DNA of 43,136 nucleotides from Bryobacteraceae bacterium. GTDB lineage: Bacteria; Acidobacteriota; Terriglobia; Bryobacterales; Bryobacteraceae. Under the pieces are notes generated by a model that worked only from the letters and a program-made list of their open reading frames with translations, searched no databases and had not been told where the DNA came from. The position numbers were made by a program, and so were the translations under genes. The stretch covers positions 1-43,136 of the forward strand of contig JAICXC010000034.1 of assembly GCA_025980665.1 (NCBI GenBank), in the 5' to 3' direction. Shown here piece after piece: positions 1 to 7,410 of this stretch (its first letter is position 1; each line of letters starts with the position of its first letter).

Positions 1-255
1 ACTGCGGATGCCGCCGCCCACAGTGAGCGGTATGAAAACCTCTCTTGCAGTGCGGGTGACCACCTCAACCATGGTGTCGCGATTGTCACTGGATGCAGTG
101 ATATCGAGAAACACCAGTTCGTCGGCGCCCTGTTCGTTATAGCGCGCCGCAAGTTCCACGGGATCGCCAGCATCGCGCAAATTGACGAAGTTGACCCCCT
201 TGACCACACGTCCGGCGGTGACGTCGAGGCAGGGAATAATGCGTTTAGCCAGCAT
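1..255 (-). CDS. hisF: Imidazole glycerol phosphate synthase cyclase subunit HisF (partial, N-terminal 85 residues)
   Basis: HisF is the (beta/alpha)8 subunit that joins ammonia from HisH to PRFAR, giving IGP and AICAR in the cytoplasm. The visible residues begin [12 protein letters not shown], with the first catalytic Asp in CLDV, followed by GRVVKGVNF, a phosphate-site strand (ELVFLDI) and TVGGGIRS, all typical of the family. The gene runs off the window at position 1, so the second catalytic Asp and about two thirds of the protein are not seen. The ATG at 255 gives the usual HisF N-terminus. I see no Shine-Dalgarno sequence before it, and the spacer from hisH is 72 bases. It is the last visible gene of the his operon; hisA, often found between hisH and hisF, is not there. 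Confidence 0.95.
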   Translation of the reverse strand, partial: MLAKRIIPCLDVTAGRVVKGVNFVNLRDAGDPVELAARYNEQGADELVFLDITASSDNRDTMVEVVTRTAREVFIPLTVGGGIRS

Positions 256-331
256 TTTTGAATCGCGCACAACGCAGCGGTATGCGAGCGTTGAGAGAAA
301 GATTGGCGCGCATCCCGCGCTGTGCGCTCAT
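245..331 (-). CDS. Possible 28-codon bridging ORF between hisH and hisF
   Basis: A short reading frame starts with an ATG that overlaps the hisH stop codon (ATGA arrangement) and ends with TAA at 245-247, inside the first codons of hisF, whose ATG is at 255. The predicted peptide is 28 residues, basic, and resembles nothing I recognise. A ribosome finishing hisH could re-initiate here and end next to the hisF start, which has no obvious ribosome-binding site of its own. The arrangement is seen directly; translation and a coupling role are inference. It could equally be a chance frame in a spacer left by loss of another gene. Confidence 0.25.
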   Translation of the reverse strand: MSAQRGMRANLSLNARIPLRCARFKNAG

Positions 332-918
332 ACCTCGCTCCCTACGAAGTTTCGAACAATCTGGAGCCCCACGGGTCCCGATTTTTCGGGGTGAAACTGC
401 ACGCCCCGAACGCTGGCTTGATCGAGGATGGCGGTGTAGGGCACCATGTAATCGCACACGGCCGCGGTTTCCGAAATCACGGGACAGTAATAACTGTGCG
501 CGAAATACAAGTACGCCGGAGATGTGAGTAACGTGTTCTGCCGGCAGGGTTGCACTTGGTTCCAGCCCATGTGCGGGATGCGGAGGTCTCCGCAAAAGCG
601 CTTCACCTCTCCGGGATAAATGCCGAGGCCGCGTTCGCCTGGTGCTTCTTCACTCGATTCGAATAGAGCCTGCAAGCCGAGGCAGATGCCGAGGAACGGA
701 ACACCTGCGCGAATGTGCTCGATCAGGGCATCGCGAACCTGGAGATCGTCTAGCGCGCGCATCATTTGCCCAAAGTGACCGACGCCGGGAAGTATCAGTT
801 TCGTCGCCCGTTGGATGCCGGAGGCATCTCGAATGAGTTCGTATTCGGCTCCGATCGCGCCCAAGGTGTTCTGGACGGAGCGGAGGTTGCCGGCGCCGTA
901 GTCGAATACCGAGATCAC
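328..918 (-). CDS. hisH: Imidazole glycerol phosphate synthase glutaminase subunit HisH
   Basis: HisH is the class I glutamine amidotransferase that supplies ammonia to HisF. The catalytic triad context is visible: the nucleophile Cys in [11 protein letters not shown], and His and Glu in [10 protein letters not shown] near the C-terminus. I place the start at GTG 918, giving [12 protein letters not shown], the normal HisH N-terminus, and about 196 residues, the usual length. The frame stays open upstream to an ATG at 999, but that would add 27 residues absent from the family and lie deep in hisB. The GTG overlaps the hisB TGA (GTGA) and AAAGGG lies just upstream, so translation is probably coupled to hisB. 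Confidence 0.95.
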   Translation of the reverse strand: MISVFDYGAGNLRSVQNTLGAIGAEYELIRDASGIQRATKLILPGVGHFGQMMRALDDLQVRDALIEHIRAGVPFLGICLGLQALFESSEEAPGERGLGIYPGEVKRFCGDLRIPHMGWNQVQPCRQNTLLTSPAYLYFAHSYYCPVISETAAVCDYMVPYTAILDQASVRGVQFHPEKSGPVGLQIVRNFVGSEV

Positions 919-1502
919 AACAGCCCTTTCGTTGACGGCAATTGCGTCTTCAGGCGGGCATCCGTTGAGCACGCGTAGCGCATCGCCCGAGCGAAACATT
1001 TGAAGATCGCCTCGATCTTGTGGTGATTCGACCGGCCGTAGAGCACTTTGGCGTGCAGATTCGCGCCCGCGTGGTTGACGAAGCCGCCGAAGAAATCCTC
1101 GACCAGCTCGGTTTGGAGATCGCCGACCAGCCGCGTCTTCACCGAGTCTTTGTATACGAGCGCCGGGCGCCCGCCCAGATCGACGGCGACAACCGCCAGC
1201 GTTTCGTCCATAGGCAACACGAAATAGCCCGCGCGGTTTATACCACGGCGGTCGCCCAGCGCCTTGGCGAACAATTGGCCCAGAACGATACCGACGTCTT
1301 CCACGGTGTGATGCTGGTCCACGTCTAAGTCGCCTTTGGCGACTAGCTTGAGGTCGAAACCGCCATGTTTGGTGAACAACTCCAGCATGTGGTCGAAGAA
1401 GCGGATGCCGGTGGAGATATCATAAGCCCCGCGCCCTTCAATCGTCAGGCTCCCGCGGATCTGTGTTTCTTTGGTGTCGCGCTGGATAGAGGCTTTTCTC
1501 AT
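915..1502 (-). CDS. hisB: Imidazoleglycerol-phosphate dehydratase HisB (monofunctional)
   Basis: HisB dehydrates IGP to imidazole-acetol phosphate with a Mn-binding site built from two His-rich motifs. These are visible as [13 protein letters not shown] and [13 protein letters not shown], and the protein ends with the family signature LPSTKG. At 195 residues it is the dehydratase domain only; the N-terminal histidinol-phosphatase domain of enterobacterial HisB is absent. The ATG at 1502 overlaps the stop of the upstream HAD gene by four bases (ATGA), and hisH overlaps its own stop in the same way, so HAD, hisB and hisH form a tightly coupled block. Confidence 0.97.
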   Translation of the reverse strand: MRKASIQRDTKETQIRGSLTIEGRGAYDISTGIRFFDHMLELFTKHGGFDLKLVAKGDLDVDQHHTVEDVGIVLGQLFAKALGDRRGINRAGYFVLPMDETLAVVAVDLGGRPALVYKDSVKTRLVGDLQTELVEDFFGGFVNHAGANLHAKVLYGRSNHHKIEAIFKCFARAMRYACSTDARLKTQLPSTKGLL

Positions 1503-2170
1503 AGCGCACCTTCGATCTCGTTGACGTTCTCAAGAATCGCGACAGCCTTCTCTTCCTGAAACAGCCGCAGGATCTCATCCCGACGAGAGTGATTGCGAGC
1601 GGCGATCCCAATGAAGGGCACGCCAGCGGCGCGGGCAGAGCGCGCGTCGTCGACGGTGTCACCGACATACCAGAGTTTGCGATCTGGATGGCGGCGCTGA
1701 ATCGCGAGCAAGCCCTCGGGATCAGGCTTGGATTTCGTAACGTGCTCCGCACAAAGCAGGGGATCGAACGAGCAATCCGGCGCGAACCGCTTGAGAGTGA
1801 TTTCGGCTTCATATTGCAGGCGGCCGGTAAAAATCGCCAAGCCGAACCGCTCACGCAGCCGTTCGAGCAATCCAGGCTTAGGAAACCACTGTTCGCGCTG
1901 GATCAAGCCGCCGCCGTTTTCTCCGATGAAGATCTCATTGAAATAGTTGACAACGGTGTCGTAGGGAACCTCGACGCCAATATCTGCCGCGATCTTTTGC
2001 GAAAGCGCCCAATCATTGTTCCAGCCGCCCTGGTTCTTGTAGTCTTGGATCGAATCGCGCTCGATGCGCTGCCCGGTGAAATGCTCGACCGTTTGGACGA
2101 TGGCCTCGCGGTATGACTCCGTCACTTCCGCTAAGACCCCATCCATATCAAAGACAATCAAACCGCCCAC
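1499..2170 (-). CDS. HAD-superfamily phosphatase in the his operon, candidate histidinol-phosphate phosphatase
   Basis: This is a haloacid dehalogenase-fold phosphatase of about 223 residues. Motif I is FDMDGVL with the nucleophile and acid Asp at about residues 8 and 10, motif II is IFTGR, the motif III Lys lies in TKSKPDPEG, and motif IV is [12 protein letters not shown]. The cap sequence lies between motifs I and II, as in subfamily I. I chose GTG 2170 because GGAG lies six bases upstream; a TTG at 2161 overlapping the hisC TGA is an alternative. It lies between hisC and hisB, overlapping both, and this operon has no HisB phosphatase domain. A histidinol-phosphate phosphatase role is inferred from position only. 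Phosphoglycolate phosphatase or another HAD activity remains possible. Confidence 0.85.
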   Translation of the reverse strand: MGGLIVFDMDGVLAEVTESYREAIVQTVEHFTGQRIERDSIQDYKNQGGWNNDWALSQKIAADIGVEVPYDTVVNYFNEIFIGENGGGLIQREQWFPKPGLLERLRERFGLAIFTGRLQYEAEITLKRFAPDCSFDPLLCAEHVTKSKPDPEGLLAIQRRHPDRKLWYVGDTVDDARSARAAGVPFIGIAARNHSRRDEILRLFQEEKAVAILENVNEIEGAL

Positions 2171-3216
2171 AGTGTCTCCAATTCGGCGAAGAATCGCTCG
2201 ACCTGTGCTCGTGTGCCGATAGTGACCCGGACGCATCCAGGAATCTCGTAACTGCGATCGCGCACCAGGACGCCGCGTTCGCGGAGCGCGTCGCGAATGG
2301 GGATCGCACGGTCGCCGGCTTGGAACAACACGAAGTTGGCCTGGCTCGGAAAGTATTGGATACCCAGCCGCTCGAAACCGACGTAGGCCATTTCGCGCGC
2401 AGCCAGCGCTTCGCCGACGTACTTGGCGATGTAATCGCGGTCCTGCACTGCGGCACGTGCCGCAATCGTGGCGAGCATATTCACGCTATAGGGCGATTGT
2501 GCTTTGCGAACCCACGCAATATTTTCTGCACAACTGAACAGGCAGCCGCAGCGCATGGCGGCCATCCCGTAGGTCTTTGAGAAAGTCCGGCTGACGAATA
2601 GGTTTTTGTACTTATTGATCCAGCGGAGCGCCGTGACACCGTAGAATTCGAAATACGCTTCGTCGATCAGCACAGCCGCGTCGGGAGCGGTTTCGAGGAT
2701 CAACTCGATCTGATCGAGTCCGATGGCGGACCCTGTCGGGTTGTTGGGATTGGCGATCAAGATCGCGCGGGTTTCGGGTCGCAGCTCGTCCAGGAAATCG
2801 GCCACCGGGAAACTGAGATTGCCGGCGTATTCGACCTCACGAACGGAGGCACCGGCCACCTCCGCGTAGAAACGATACATCGCGTAGGACGGTTTGAGCA
2901 ACAGGACATCGTCGCCATCGTCGACGAACGTGTTGACTAAGAGCTGGATCGCCTCGTCTGTTCCGTTGGTGATGGTGAACTCCTCCGGAGACACGCCGAA
3001 GAACGCACCTAGATCGCGCCGGGCTTCCTGATACTCGGGGTAGATGGTCAGATGATCGGCGGTCAGGTACTTCTGTACGCACTCGATCACTTTCGGCGAG
3101 CAGCCGACGGTATTCTCGTTGAAATCCAGGCGCAGCTTTCCGGCGCGTCCAGCCGAGGGCGGGGAATAGGGCGCCATGGCGCGGATCGCCTCGCGTGGCG
3201 TGAGAGCGTCAGCCAT
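2158..3216 (-). CDS. hisC: Histidinol-phosphate aminotransferase HisC
   Basis: HisC is a PLP-dependent fold-type I aminotransferase that converts imidazole-acetol phosphate to histidinol phosphate using glutamate. Visible features are KLRLDFNENTVGCSP near the N-terminus, the ANPNNPTG substrate loop, DEAYFEF with the cofactor Asp, and the PLP-binding Lys in SRTFSKTYGMA. At 352 residues it has the normal length. The ATG at 3216 overlaps the end of hisD by eight bases, and its stop overlaps the start of the HAD gene. All of this fits one polycistronic message. Confidence 0.96.
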   Translation of the reverse strand: MADALTPREAIRAMAPYSPPSAGRAGKLRLDFNENTVGCSPKVIECVQKYLTADHLTIYPEYQEARRDLGAFFGVSPEEFTITNGTDEAIQLLVNTFVDDGDDVLLLKPSYAMYRFYAEVAGASVREVEYAGNLSFPVADFLDELRPETRAILIANPNNPTGSAIGLDQIELILETAPDAAVLIDEAYFEFYGVTALRWINKYKNLFVSRTFSKTYGMAAMRCGCLFSCAENIAWVRKAQSPYSVNMLATIAARAAVQDRDYIAKYVGEALAAREMAYVGFERLGIQYFPSQANFVLFQAGDRAIPIRDALRERGVLVRDRSYEIPGCVRVTIGTRAQVERFFAELETLWAV

Positions 3217-4432
3217 GCCGGACCTCGACGGATCGTGCGTGTGCTTCCAAACCTTCGGCGCGAGCCAGAGTCGTGACTGCCGGAGCCAAAGATTTCAATG
3301 CCGCTGGACTTAGCTCCTGCACCGAAATCACCTTCACGAAGTCTGCCGCGGACAGGCCGCCGCGCAGACGCGCTTGGCCCGATGTGGGCAGCACGTGATT
3401 CGGACCGGATGCATAATCTCCAGCAGCCTCAGGGCTCGATGGGCCTAGAAACACCGACCCCGCGTTCTGGATGGATCCCAGCAATGCAGGATCGTGCAGC
3501 GCGAGGTGTTCCGGCGCAAGTGTATTCGAAAACTCGACCGCGCGTTCTAGAGAATCGACGATCACGATTGCGCTGTTGGTATCGATCGACTGGCGCGCGA
3601 CCGCCGCGGTCGGCAGGGAAATGAGCTGCCGCTCGACGGCTTCGGCGACTGTATTTGCCAGGTCGCGAGAAGTCGTGAGCAGAATGGCCGAGGCGTCCAC
3701 GTCGTGCTCGGCTTGCGCCAGCATGTCGGCAGCAATCCACTCGGGGTTACCTTCCGCGGCGATGATCACGATCTCGGTCGGGCCGGCCACGAAGTCGATT
3801 CCGGTCTCCCCGGCGATCAGTTTTTTCGCCGCGGCAACATAGATGTTACCTGGACCGACGATACGATCCACTCGCGGAACGGTGGCCGTTCCGAAGGCCA
3901 GCGCGGCGATGGCCTGCGCGCCGCCCATTTGAAAAAAGTGCGTCACGCCGAGCCACGCGGCGATTCCCAGGATCTCGGCACTGGGGTGCGGGCAGGCGAC
4001 ACAAGTAGTCTTGACGCCGGCCACCTGCGCCGGGATGATATTCATCATCAGTGTGGAGGGCAGCGGATAACGGCCCGCGGGCGTGTACGCGCCCATGGAA
4101 TCGAGGGGTCGCACGATCTGGCCGAGCTTGCGGCCGTCCGGATATTCCACTAGCTTCTCCACGGGAAGCTGCAAGCGCGCGTACTCGCGAATGTTCGCGT
4201 CTGCAATGCGCACGGCACGTCCAAATTCCGGCTCAAGCGATCCATGCACCGGAATACGCACGCTCGCGCCTTCAAAACCGTCGAACTTGCGGGCGTAGGC
4301 GAGAAGTGCGGAATCGCCCTCAAGCCGGACGTCTTCGAGGATGGGTGCGACCACGCGCTCGGCGTCTTCCAGTCGCTGCGTCTTGCGCGCGACTAAAGAT
4401 TGCGCTTCCCGATGGTTGATGATCCGGATCAT
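3209..4432 (-). CDS. hisD: Histidinol dehydrogenase HisD
   Basis: HisD carries out the last two steps of histidine synthesis, the four-electron oxidation of histidinol to histidine with NAD and Zn. The sequence shows PAGRYPLPST, GPGNIYVAAAK, GPTEIVIIA, the zinc ligands Gln and His in AQAEHDVDA, the catalytic Glu-His in APEHLALHD, the ligand Asp in AAGDYASGPNHVLPT, and the C-terminal ligand His in GLEAHARS. At 407 residues it is slightly shorter than the usual 430, mainly at the N-terminus. The start ATG at 4432 lies 12 bases after hisG, and its end overlaps hisC. Confidence 0.96.
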   Translation of the reverse strand: MIRIINHREAQSLVARKTQRLEDAERVVAPILEDVRLEGDSALLAYARKFDGFEGASVRIPVHGSLEPEFGRAVRIADANIREYARLQLPVEKLVEYPDGRKLGQIVRPLDSMGAYTPAGRYPLPSTLMMNIIPAQVAGVKTTCVACPHPSAEILGIAAWLGVTHFFQMGGAQAIAALAFGTATVPRVDRIVGPGNIYVAAAKKLIAGETGIDFVAGPTEIVIIAAEGNPEWIAADMLAQAEHDVDASAILLTTSRDLANTVAEAVERQLISLPTAAVARQSIDTNSAIVIVDSLERAVEFSNTLAPEHLALHDPALLGSIQNAGSVFLGPSSPEAAGDYASGPNHVLPTSGQARLRGGLSAADFVKVISVQELSPAALKSLAPAVTTLARAEGLEAHARSVEVRHG

Positions 4433-4444
4433 GTTTGCAAATCG

Positions 4445-5314
4445 CTACATTACGATCTTGTTCAGCTGATATTCGACGATTCCCTGGGCGCCGGCTTCTT
4501 TGAGACGCGGAATGATGCTGCGCACAGTGGCTTCGTCCAGGATCGTGTTGAGCGCCAGCCAGTCGCCATCGCTTAAGGGAGATATGGTCGGCTTCTTCAG
4601 CGCCGGCAGAACGCCAAGCACGCTCTCCAAATTTCTCTTTTCCACATTCAGCATCAGCCCGACCTTACCCAAGGCGTTGATCGCGCCCTGGAGCAGCATC
4701 CGCATGTCTTCCAGCTTGCGCCGCTTCCACGAGTCTTTCCAGGCATTGACGTTGGCTATGAGCTGGGTGTTCGATTCCATTACTGTTTCGACGATGCGCA
4801 GCTTGTTGGCGCGCAGAGAAGAACCGGTTTCGGTTACTTCGACGATGGCATCGGCGAGCTCGGGAGGCTTCACTTCAGTCGCACCCCAACTGAACTCGAC
4901 CTTGGCGGTAACACCTTGAGATTTCAGGTACCGTTCGGTAGCTGCGACTAGTTCGGTCGCGATAATTTTTCCTTGCAGATCCTTGACTGTTTGCACGGGC
5001 GACGATTCCGGCACGGCCAGAACCCATCGGACCTTACCGAAACTCTGTTTTGCATAAATGAGATCGGCGACCGTCTCGACCTGGGCGTCATTTTCCTGGA
5101 CCCAATCGCGTCCGGTCAGGCCGGCATCGAGTACGCCATCTTCCACGTAGCGCGCCATCTCTTGAGCGCGGATGAGCATGCACTCAATCTCGGGGTCGTC
5201 GATCGCGGGAAAATAGGAACGGCTGCTTACGGTGATCTGAAATCCTGCGCGCCGGAAGAGATCGACGGTCGCGTTTTCGAGACTGCCTTTGGGAATACCA
5301 AGTTTCAGTTTCAT
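4445..5314 (-). CDS. hisG: ATP phosphoribosyltransferase HisG, long form
   Basis: HisG commits PRPP and ATP to histidine synthesis. The protein starts [11 protein letters not shown] and carries the PRPP-binding segment [14 protein letters not shown]. At 289 residues it is the long form, whose C-terminal ACT-like domain (about residues 210-289, ending in [14 protein letters not shown]) binds histidine for feedback inhibition, so no HisZ partner is expected. Its ATG directly follows the hisI TAG with no spacer. Flux through this pathway would then be controlled at two levels: allosteric here, and transcriptional at the leader upstream of hisI. Confidence 0.96.
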   Translation of the reverse strand: MKLKLGIPKGSLENATVDLFRRAGFQITVSSRSYFPAIDDPEIECMLIRAQEMARYVEDGVLDAGLTGRDWVQENDAQVETVADLIYAKQSFGKVRWVLAVPESSPVQTVKDLQGKIIATELVAATERYLKSQGVTAKVEFSWGATEVKPPELADAIVEVTETGSSLRANKLRIVETVMESNTQLIANVNAWKDSWKRRKLEDMRMLLQGAINALGKVGLMLNVEKRNLESVLGVLPALKKPTISPLSDGDWLALNTILDEATVRSIIPRLKEAGAQGIVEYQLNKIVM

Positions 5315-5689
5315 CTAGTTTCCGTAGACGGCGTTGGGGTCGTACGCACGCTTCTCAGTGATCTTCCATTCTTTGCCATCCAGCTCGCGGAAGAAGCAGC
5401 TTTCATAACCTTCATGGCAGACGCCGGGGCCAAGCGCCTCGCATTTCAGGAGTACCGCGTCGCGATCGCAATCGGTCGAGATTTCCTTGACTACCAGCTT
5501 GTGGCCCGACGTCTCGCCTTTGAGCCACAGCTTGTTGCGCGAGCGGCTGTAGAACACCGCGTTGCCGGTTTCGACGGTCTTGCGGAAACTTTCTTCGTTC
5601 ATGAAGCCGACCATCAGAACGCGCCCGGTCTTCCAATCCTGTATGACTGCGGCCACCAGGCCATCGAGTTTGCTGAAATCCAGTTCCAT
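5315..5689 (-). CDS. hisI: Phosphoribosyl-AMP cyclohydrolase HisI (monofunctional)
   Basis: HisI opens the purine ring of phosphoribosyl-AMP, the third step of the pathway. The metal-binding motifs are clear: DCDRDAVLL with its Asp/Cys ligands, and the Cys pair in GVCHEGYESCFFREL. The substrate loop LWLKGETSGH is also present. At 124 residues there is no HisE (pyrophosphohydrolase) domain, so a separate hisE must lie outside the window. It is the first structural gene of the operon; its ATG at 5689 is preceded by AAGG eight bases upstream and lies 34 bases downstream of the attenuator hairpin and U-tract. Confidence 0.96.
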   Translation of the reverse strand: MELDFSKLDGLVAAVIQDWKTGRVLMVGFMNEESFRKTVETGNAVFYSRSRNKLWLKGETSGHKLVVKEISTDCDRDAVLLKCEALGPGVCHEGYESCFFRELDGKEWKITEKRAYDPNAVYGN

Positions 5690-5723
5690 GGTTTATACCT
5701 TAAAAAGCCTTGTTCCTATAACG

Positions 5724-5750
5724 AAAAAGCCCACCGTTTCCGGCGGGCTC
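5724..5750 (-). terminator. his operon attenuator (intrinsic terminator)
   Basis: On the minus strand AGCCCGCCG (5749-5741), a GAAA tetraloop (5740-5737) and CGGTGGGCT (5736-5728) form a nine-pair stem with one G-U pair, followed by five U (5728-5724). It lies 28 bases after the leader-peptide stop and 34 bases before hisI. Its 5' arm, GAGCCCG (5750-5744), is perfectly complementary to CGGGCTC (5792-5786) in the leader peptide codons, an alternative antiterminator pairing. Hairpin and complementarity are seen directly; the switching mechanism is inferred from classical his/trp attenuators. Confidence 0.88.
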
Positions 5751-5777
5751 ATTCGATCTCACTTACTTTAATTTGGT

Positions 5778-5858
5778 TTATGCGTGAGCCCGATTACGCG
5801 CACCAATGTGGTGGTGGTGATGGTGCCGAAGATGAGAATGTTGGCGGGCCACAAACAT
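5778..5858 (-). CDS. hisL: his operon leader peptide HisL (26 residues, 9 His)
   Basis: This small frame encodes MFVARQHSHLR, then six consecutive His codons (CAC CAT CAC CAC CAC CAC), then IGARNRAHA and TAA. Nine of 26 residues are His, at positions 7, 9, 12-17 and 25. It lies directly upstream of a terminator hairpin and the hisI start, which is the arrangement of a ribosome-monitored attenuator: stalling at scarce His-tRNA would free the codon 23-25 segment to pair with the terminator 5' arm. I start at ATG 5858; an in-frame ATG at 5867 is possible but would begin before the predicted transcription start. No Shine-Dalgarno sequence is visible. Confidence 0.88.
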   Translation of the reverse strand: MFVARQHSHLRHHHHHHIGARNRAHA

Positions 5859-5867
5859 AGAAACCAT

Positions 5868-5896
5868 AGTATAGCAGACAACCATTAACGTGGCTA
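5868..5896 (-). promoter_or_regulatory. Predicted sigma-70-type promoter of the his operon
   Basis: The minus strand has TATACT (5873-5868), five of six matches to the -10 consensus, and TAGCCA (5896-5891), four of six to the -35, separated by 17 bases. The expected start point is near 5861, only about three bases before the leader-peptide ATG, so the leader would be translated from a nearly leaderless mRNA. The -35 hexamer begins with the TAG stop codon of the upstream gene. This is pattern matching only. Confidence 0.55.
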
Positions 5897-6217
5897 GTGA
5901 AGATTTAAAACCGTCTCCGGCCTGGAAAGCTTCCGGACCTGAAGCCGCGGGTGTGCGAATTCCCAAAACATGAACGCTATGTTCCCGATGAATAACACAA
6001 CAACGATCCCAGCGAGGGTCTGTCGTTCTGAGTGGCCGAGCGAGAAAACAAAAGGGACATTTATCGATAGAAGCAAAAGCATTGTTATCACTGAGGAACG
6101 GAAACGCCTCGATGCGAGAGCGGTCTTGCAGCTTGGACACCTCAGATTCGACCAAGCCGCGAGTTGGACGACCGACGGGGCCGCCACTTTAACGCCGCAC
6201 TGGGGACATCGGGACAT
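5894..6217 (-). CDS. Small zinc-ribbon membrane protein
   Basis: I do not recognise a named family for this 107-residue protein. It opens with a zinc-ribbon-like pair of Cys knuckles, CPQC (residues 4-7) and CPSC (27-30). A basic stretch follows, then two hydrophobic segments at about residues 42-60 and 66-86 that should span the membrane, with a basic tail. The arrangement suggests a cytosolic metal-binding head anchored in the inner membrane. It begins 11 bases after the PLP lyase and probably belongs to the cysS transcript. Its last codon overlaps the predicted his promoter. Function unknown. Confidence 0.75.
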   Translation of the reverse strand: MSRCPQCGVKVAAPSVVQLAAWSNLRCPSCKTALASRRFRSSVITMLLLLSINVPFVFSLGHSERQTLAGIVVVLFIGNIAFMFWEFAHPRLQVRKLSRPETVLNLH

Positions 6218-6228
6218 ACGGGCAAACT

Positions 6229-7410
6229 TCAGGCGGCCAGCGCCTGCTCTAGATCGGCGACGATGTCCTCCACCGCCTCAATGCCGACCGATATCCGCAG
6301 CAGATTGTCGCGAATCCCCAGGCGCTCGCGATGCTTAGGCGAAAGATCGCGATGGGACGACATGGCTGGATACGTGACTAAGCTGTGCACATCCCCGAGG
6401 GTGGTCGCGCGCACTACCATCTTCAGCTTCTCCATGAAATGGAAGACTTCCGGCCGGCCGACGCCTTTCAGCTCAAACGACACAAGTCCGCCAAATCGAT
6501 TCGGCGGGAACAGCCGCGCGATGGCATCGGCATCGGGATGCTTGGGATCTGCGGGGAAAAATGTTCGTTCCACGCGTGGATGCGCCGCCAGCCAGGAAGC
6601 CACTTTGCAAGCGTTCGCGCACTGGCGTTCGACGCGCAGAGCCAGTGTCTTGATGCCGCGCATCGTGAGATAGCTTTCAAAAGGACCCATGACGGGCCCT
6701 AGGGTGCGCGATAGCGAACGAATTGCATCGAAGTGCGCGGCGTCAGCAATAATTACGCCACCCAAAACGTCGCCATGCCCCGCCAGATACTTGGTAGCGC
6801 TGTGGCAGACAATATTCGCGCCTAGTTCCAACGGCCGGACCAGCATCGGTGTGGCGAACGTGTTGTCGACGATCAGCGGCACGTCCGCGGCGCGGCACAG
6901 CGCGGCGATCTTATCCAATGCAGGCACGCGAAGCAGAGGATTCGCGATGGTCTCAACAACTACCGCACCCGTTTTCTCTTCGGTCAGGGCCGCTTTGAAG
7001 GCGGCCAGATCGCATGGGTCGACCTGCGCGGTCTCCACTCCGGTAGAGCCAAATATGTTCATCAGCATGGAAGTGGTGGCGCCGTACATCATGTTGGCCG
7101 CGACCACGCGTTTGGGCCGGTCCATCAACGCGGCGAGCACAGCCATATGGAGCCCGGCCATTCCGGAAGCACACGCGATCGCGCCCGCACCGCTTTCCAG
7201 CTCCCGGACTAATTCCTCGAGCGCCGAGCGCGTCGGGTTGTCGTAACGCGCGTACGACGGGCCGGATTCCTCGAGCGCAAATACACGATCGAGCTGCTCC
7301 ATCGACTCGTAGACGTAGCTCGCGGCCGTGTAGATCGGAGTCGTGACTGGAGTGAAGTTACCGGCCTTCTGACGATCGCCCCAGTGAACGGCCTTGCTTT
7401 CGATTTTCAT
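6229..7410 (-). CDS. Cys/Met metabolism PLP-dependent enzyme (cystathionine gamma-synthase/lyase family)
   Basis: A fold-type I PLP enzyme of the trans-sulfuration family, 393 residues. Visible motifs are YARYDNPTRSALEE, ACASGMAGLH, the cofactor Asp in VDNTFATP, and the Schiff-base Lys in HSATKYLAGHGDVLGG. The family covers cystathionine gamma-synthase, cystathionine lyases, O-acetylhomoserine sulfhydrylase and methionine gamma-lyase; sequence inspection alone does not separate them. Its ATG overlaps the cysS stop (ATGA), tying it to the cysteinyl-tRNA synthetase gene. A role in making or recycling cysteine or homocysteine is the likeliest reading, with substrate unassigned. Confidence 0.92.
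   Translation of the reverse strand: MKIESKAVHWGDRQKAGNFTPVTTPIYTAASYVYESMEQLDRVFALEESGPSYARYDNPTRSALEELVRELESGAGAIACASGMAGLHMAVLAALMDRPKRVVAANMMYGATTSMLMNIFGSTGVETAQVDPCDLAAFKAALTEEKTGAVVVETIANPLLRVPALDKIAALCRAADVPLIVDNTFATPMLVRPLELGANIVCHSATKYLAGHGDVLGGVIIADAAHFDAIRSLSRTLGPVMGPFESYLTMRGIKTLALRVERQCANACKVASWLAAHPRVERTFFPADPKHPDADAIARLFPPNRFGGLVSFELKGVGRPEVFHFMEKLKMVVRATTLGDVHSLVTYPAMSSHRDLSPKHRERLGIRDNLLRISVGIEAVEDIVADLEQALAA

Noticed and set aside
5803..5826. Six consecutive His codons as a possible His-tag or vector contamination
   Set aside because: The run is part of a natural leader frame with mixed CAC/CAT codons, is followed by a terminator and hisI, and the flanks are ordinary chromosomal sequence.
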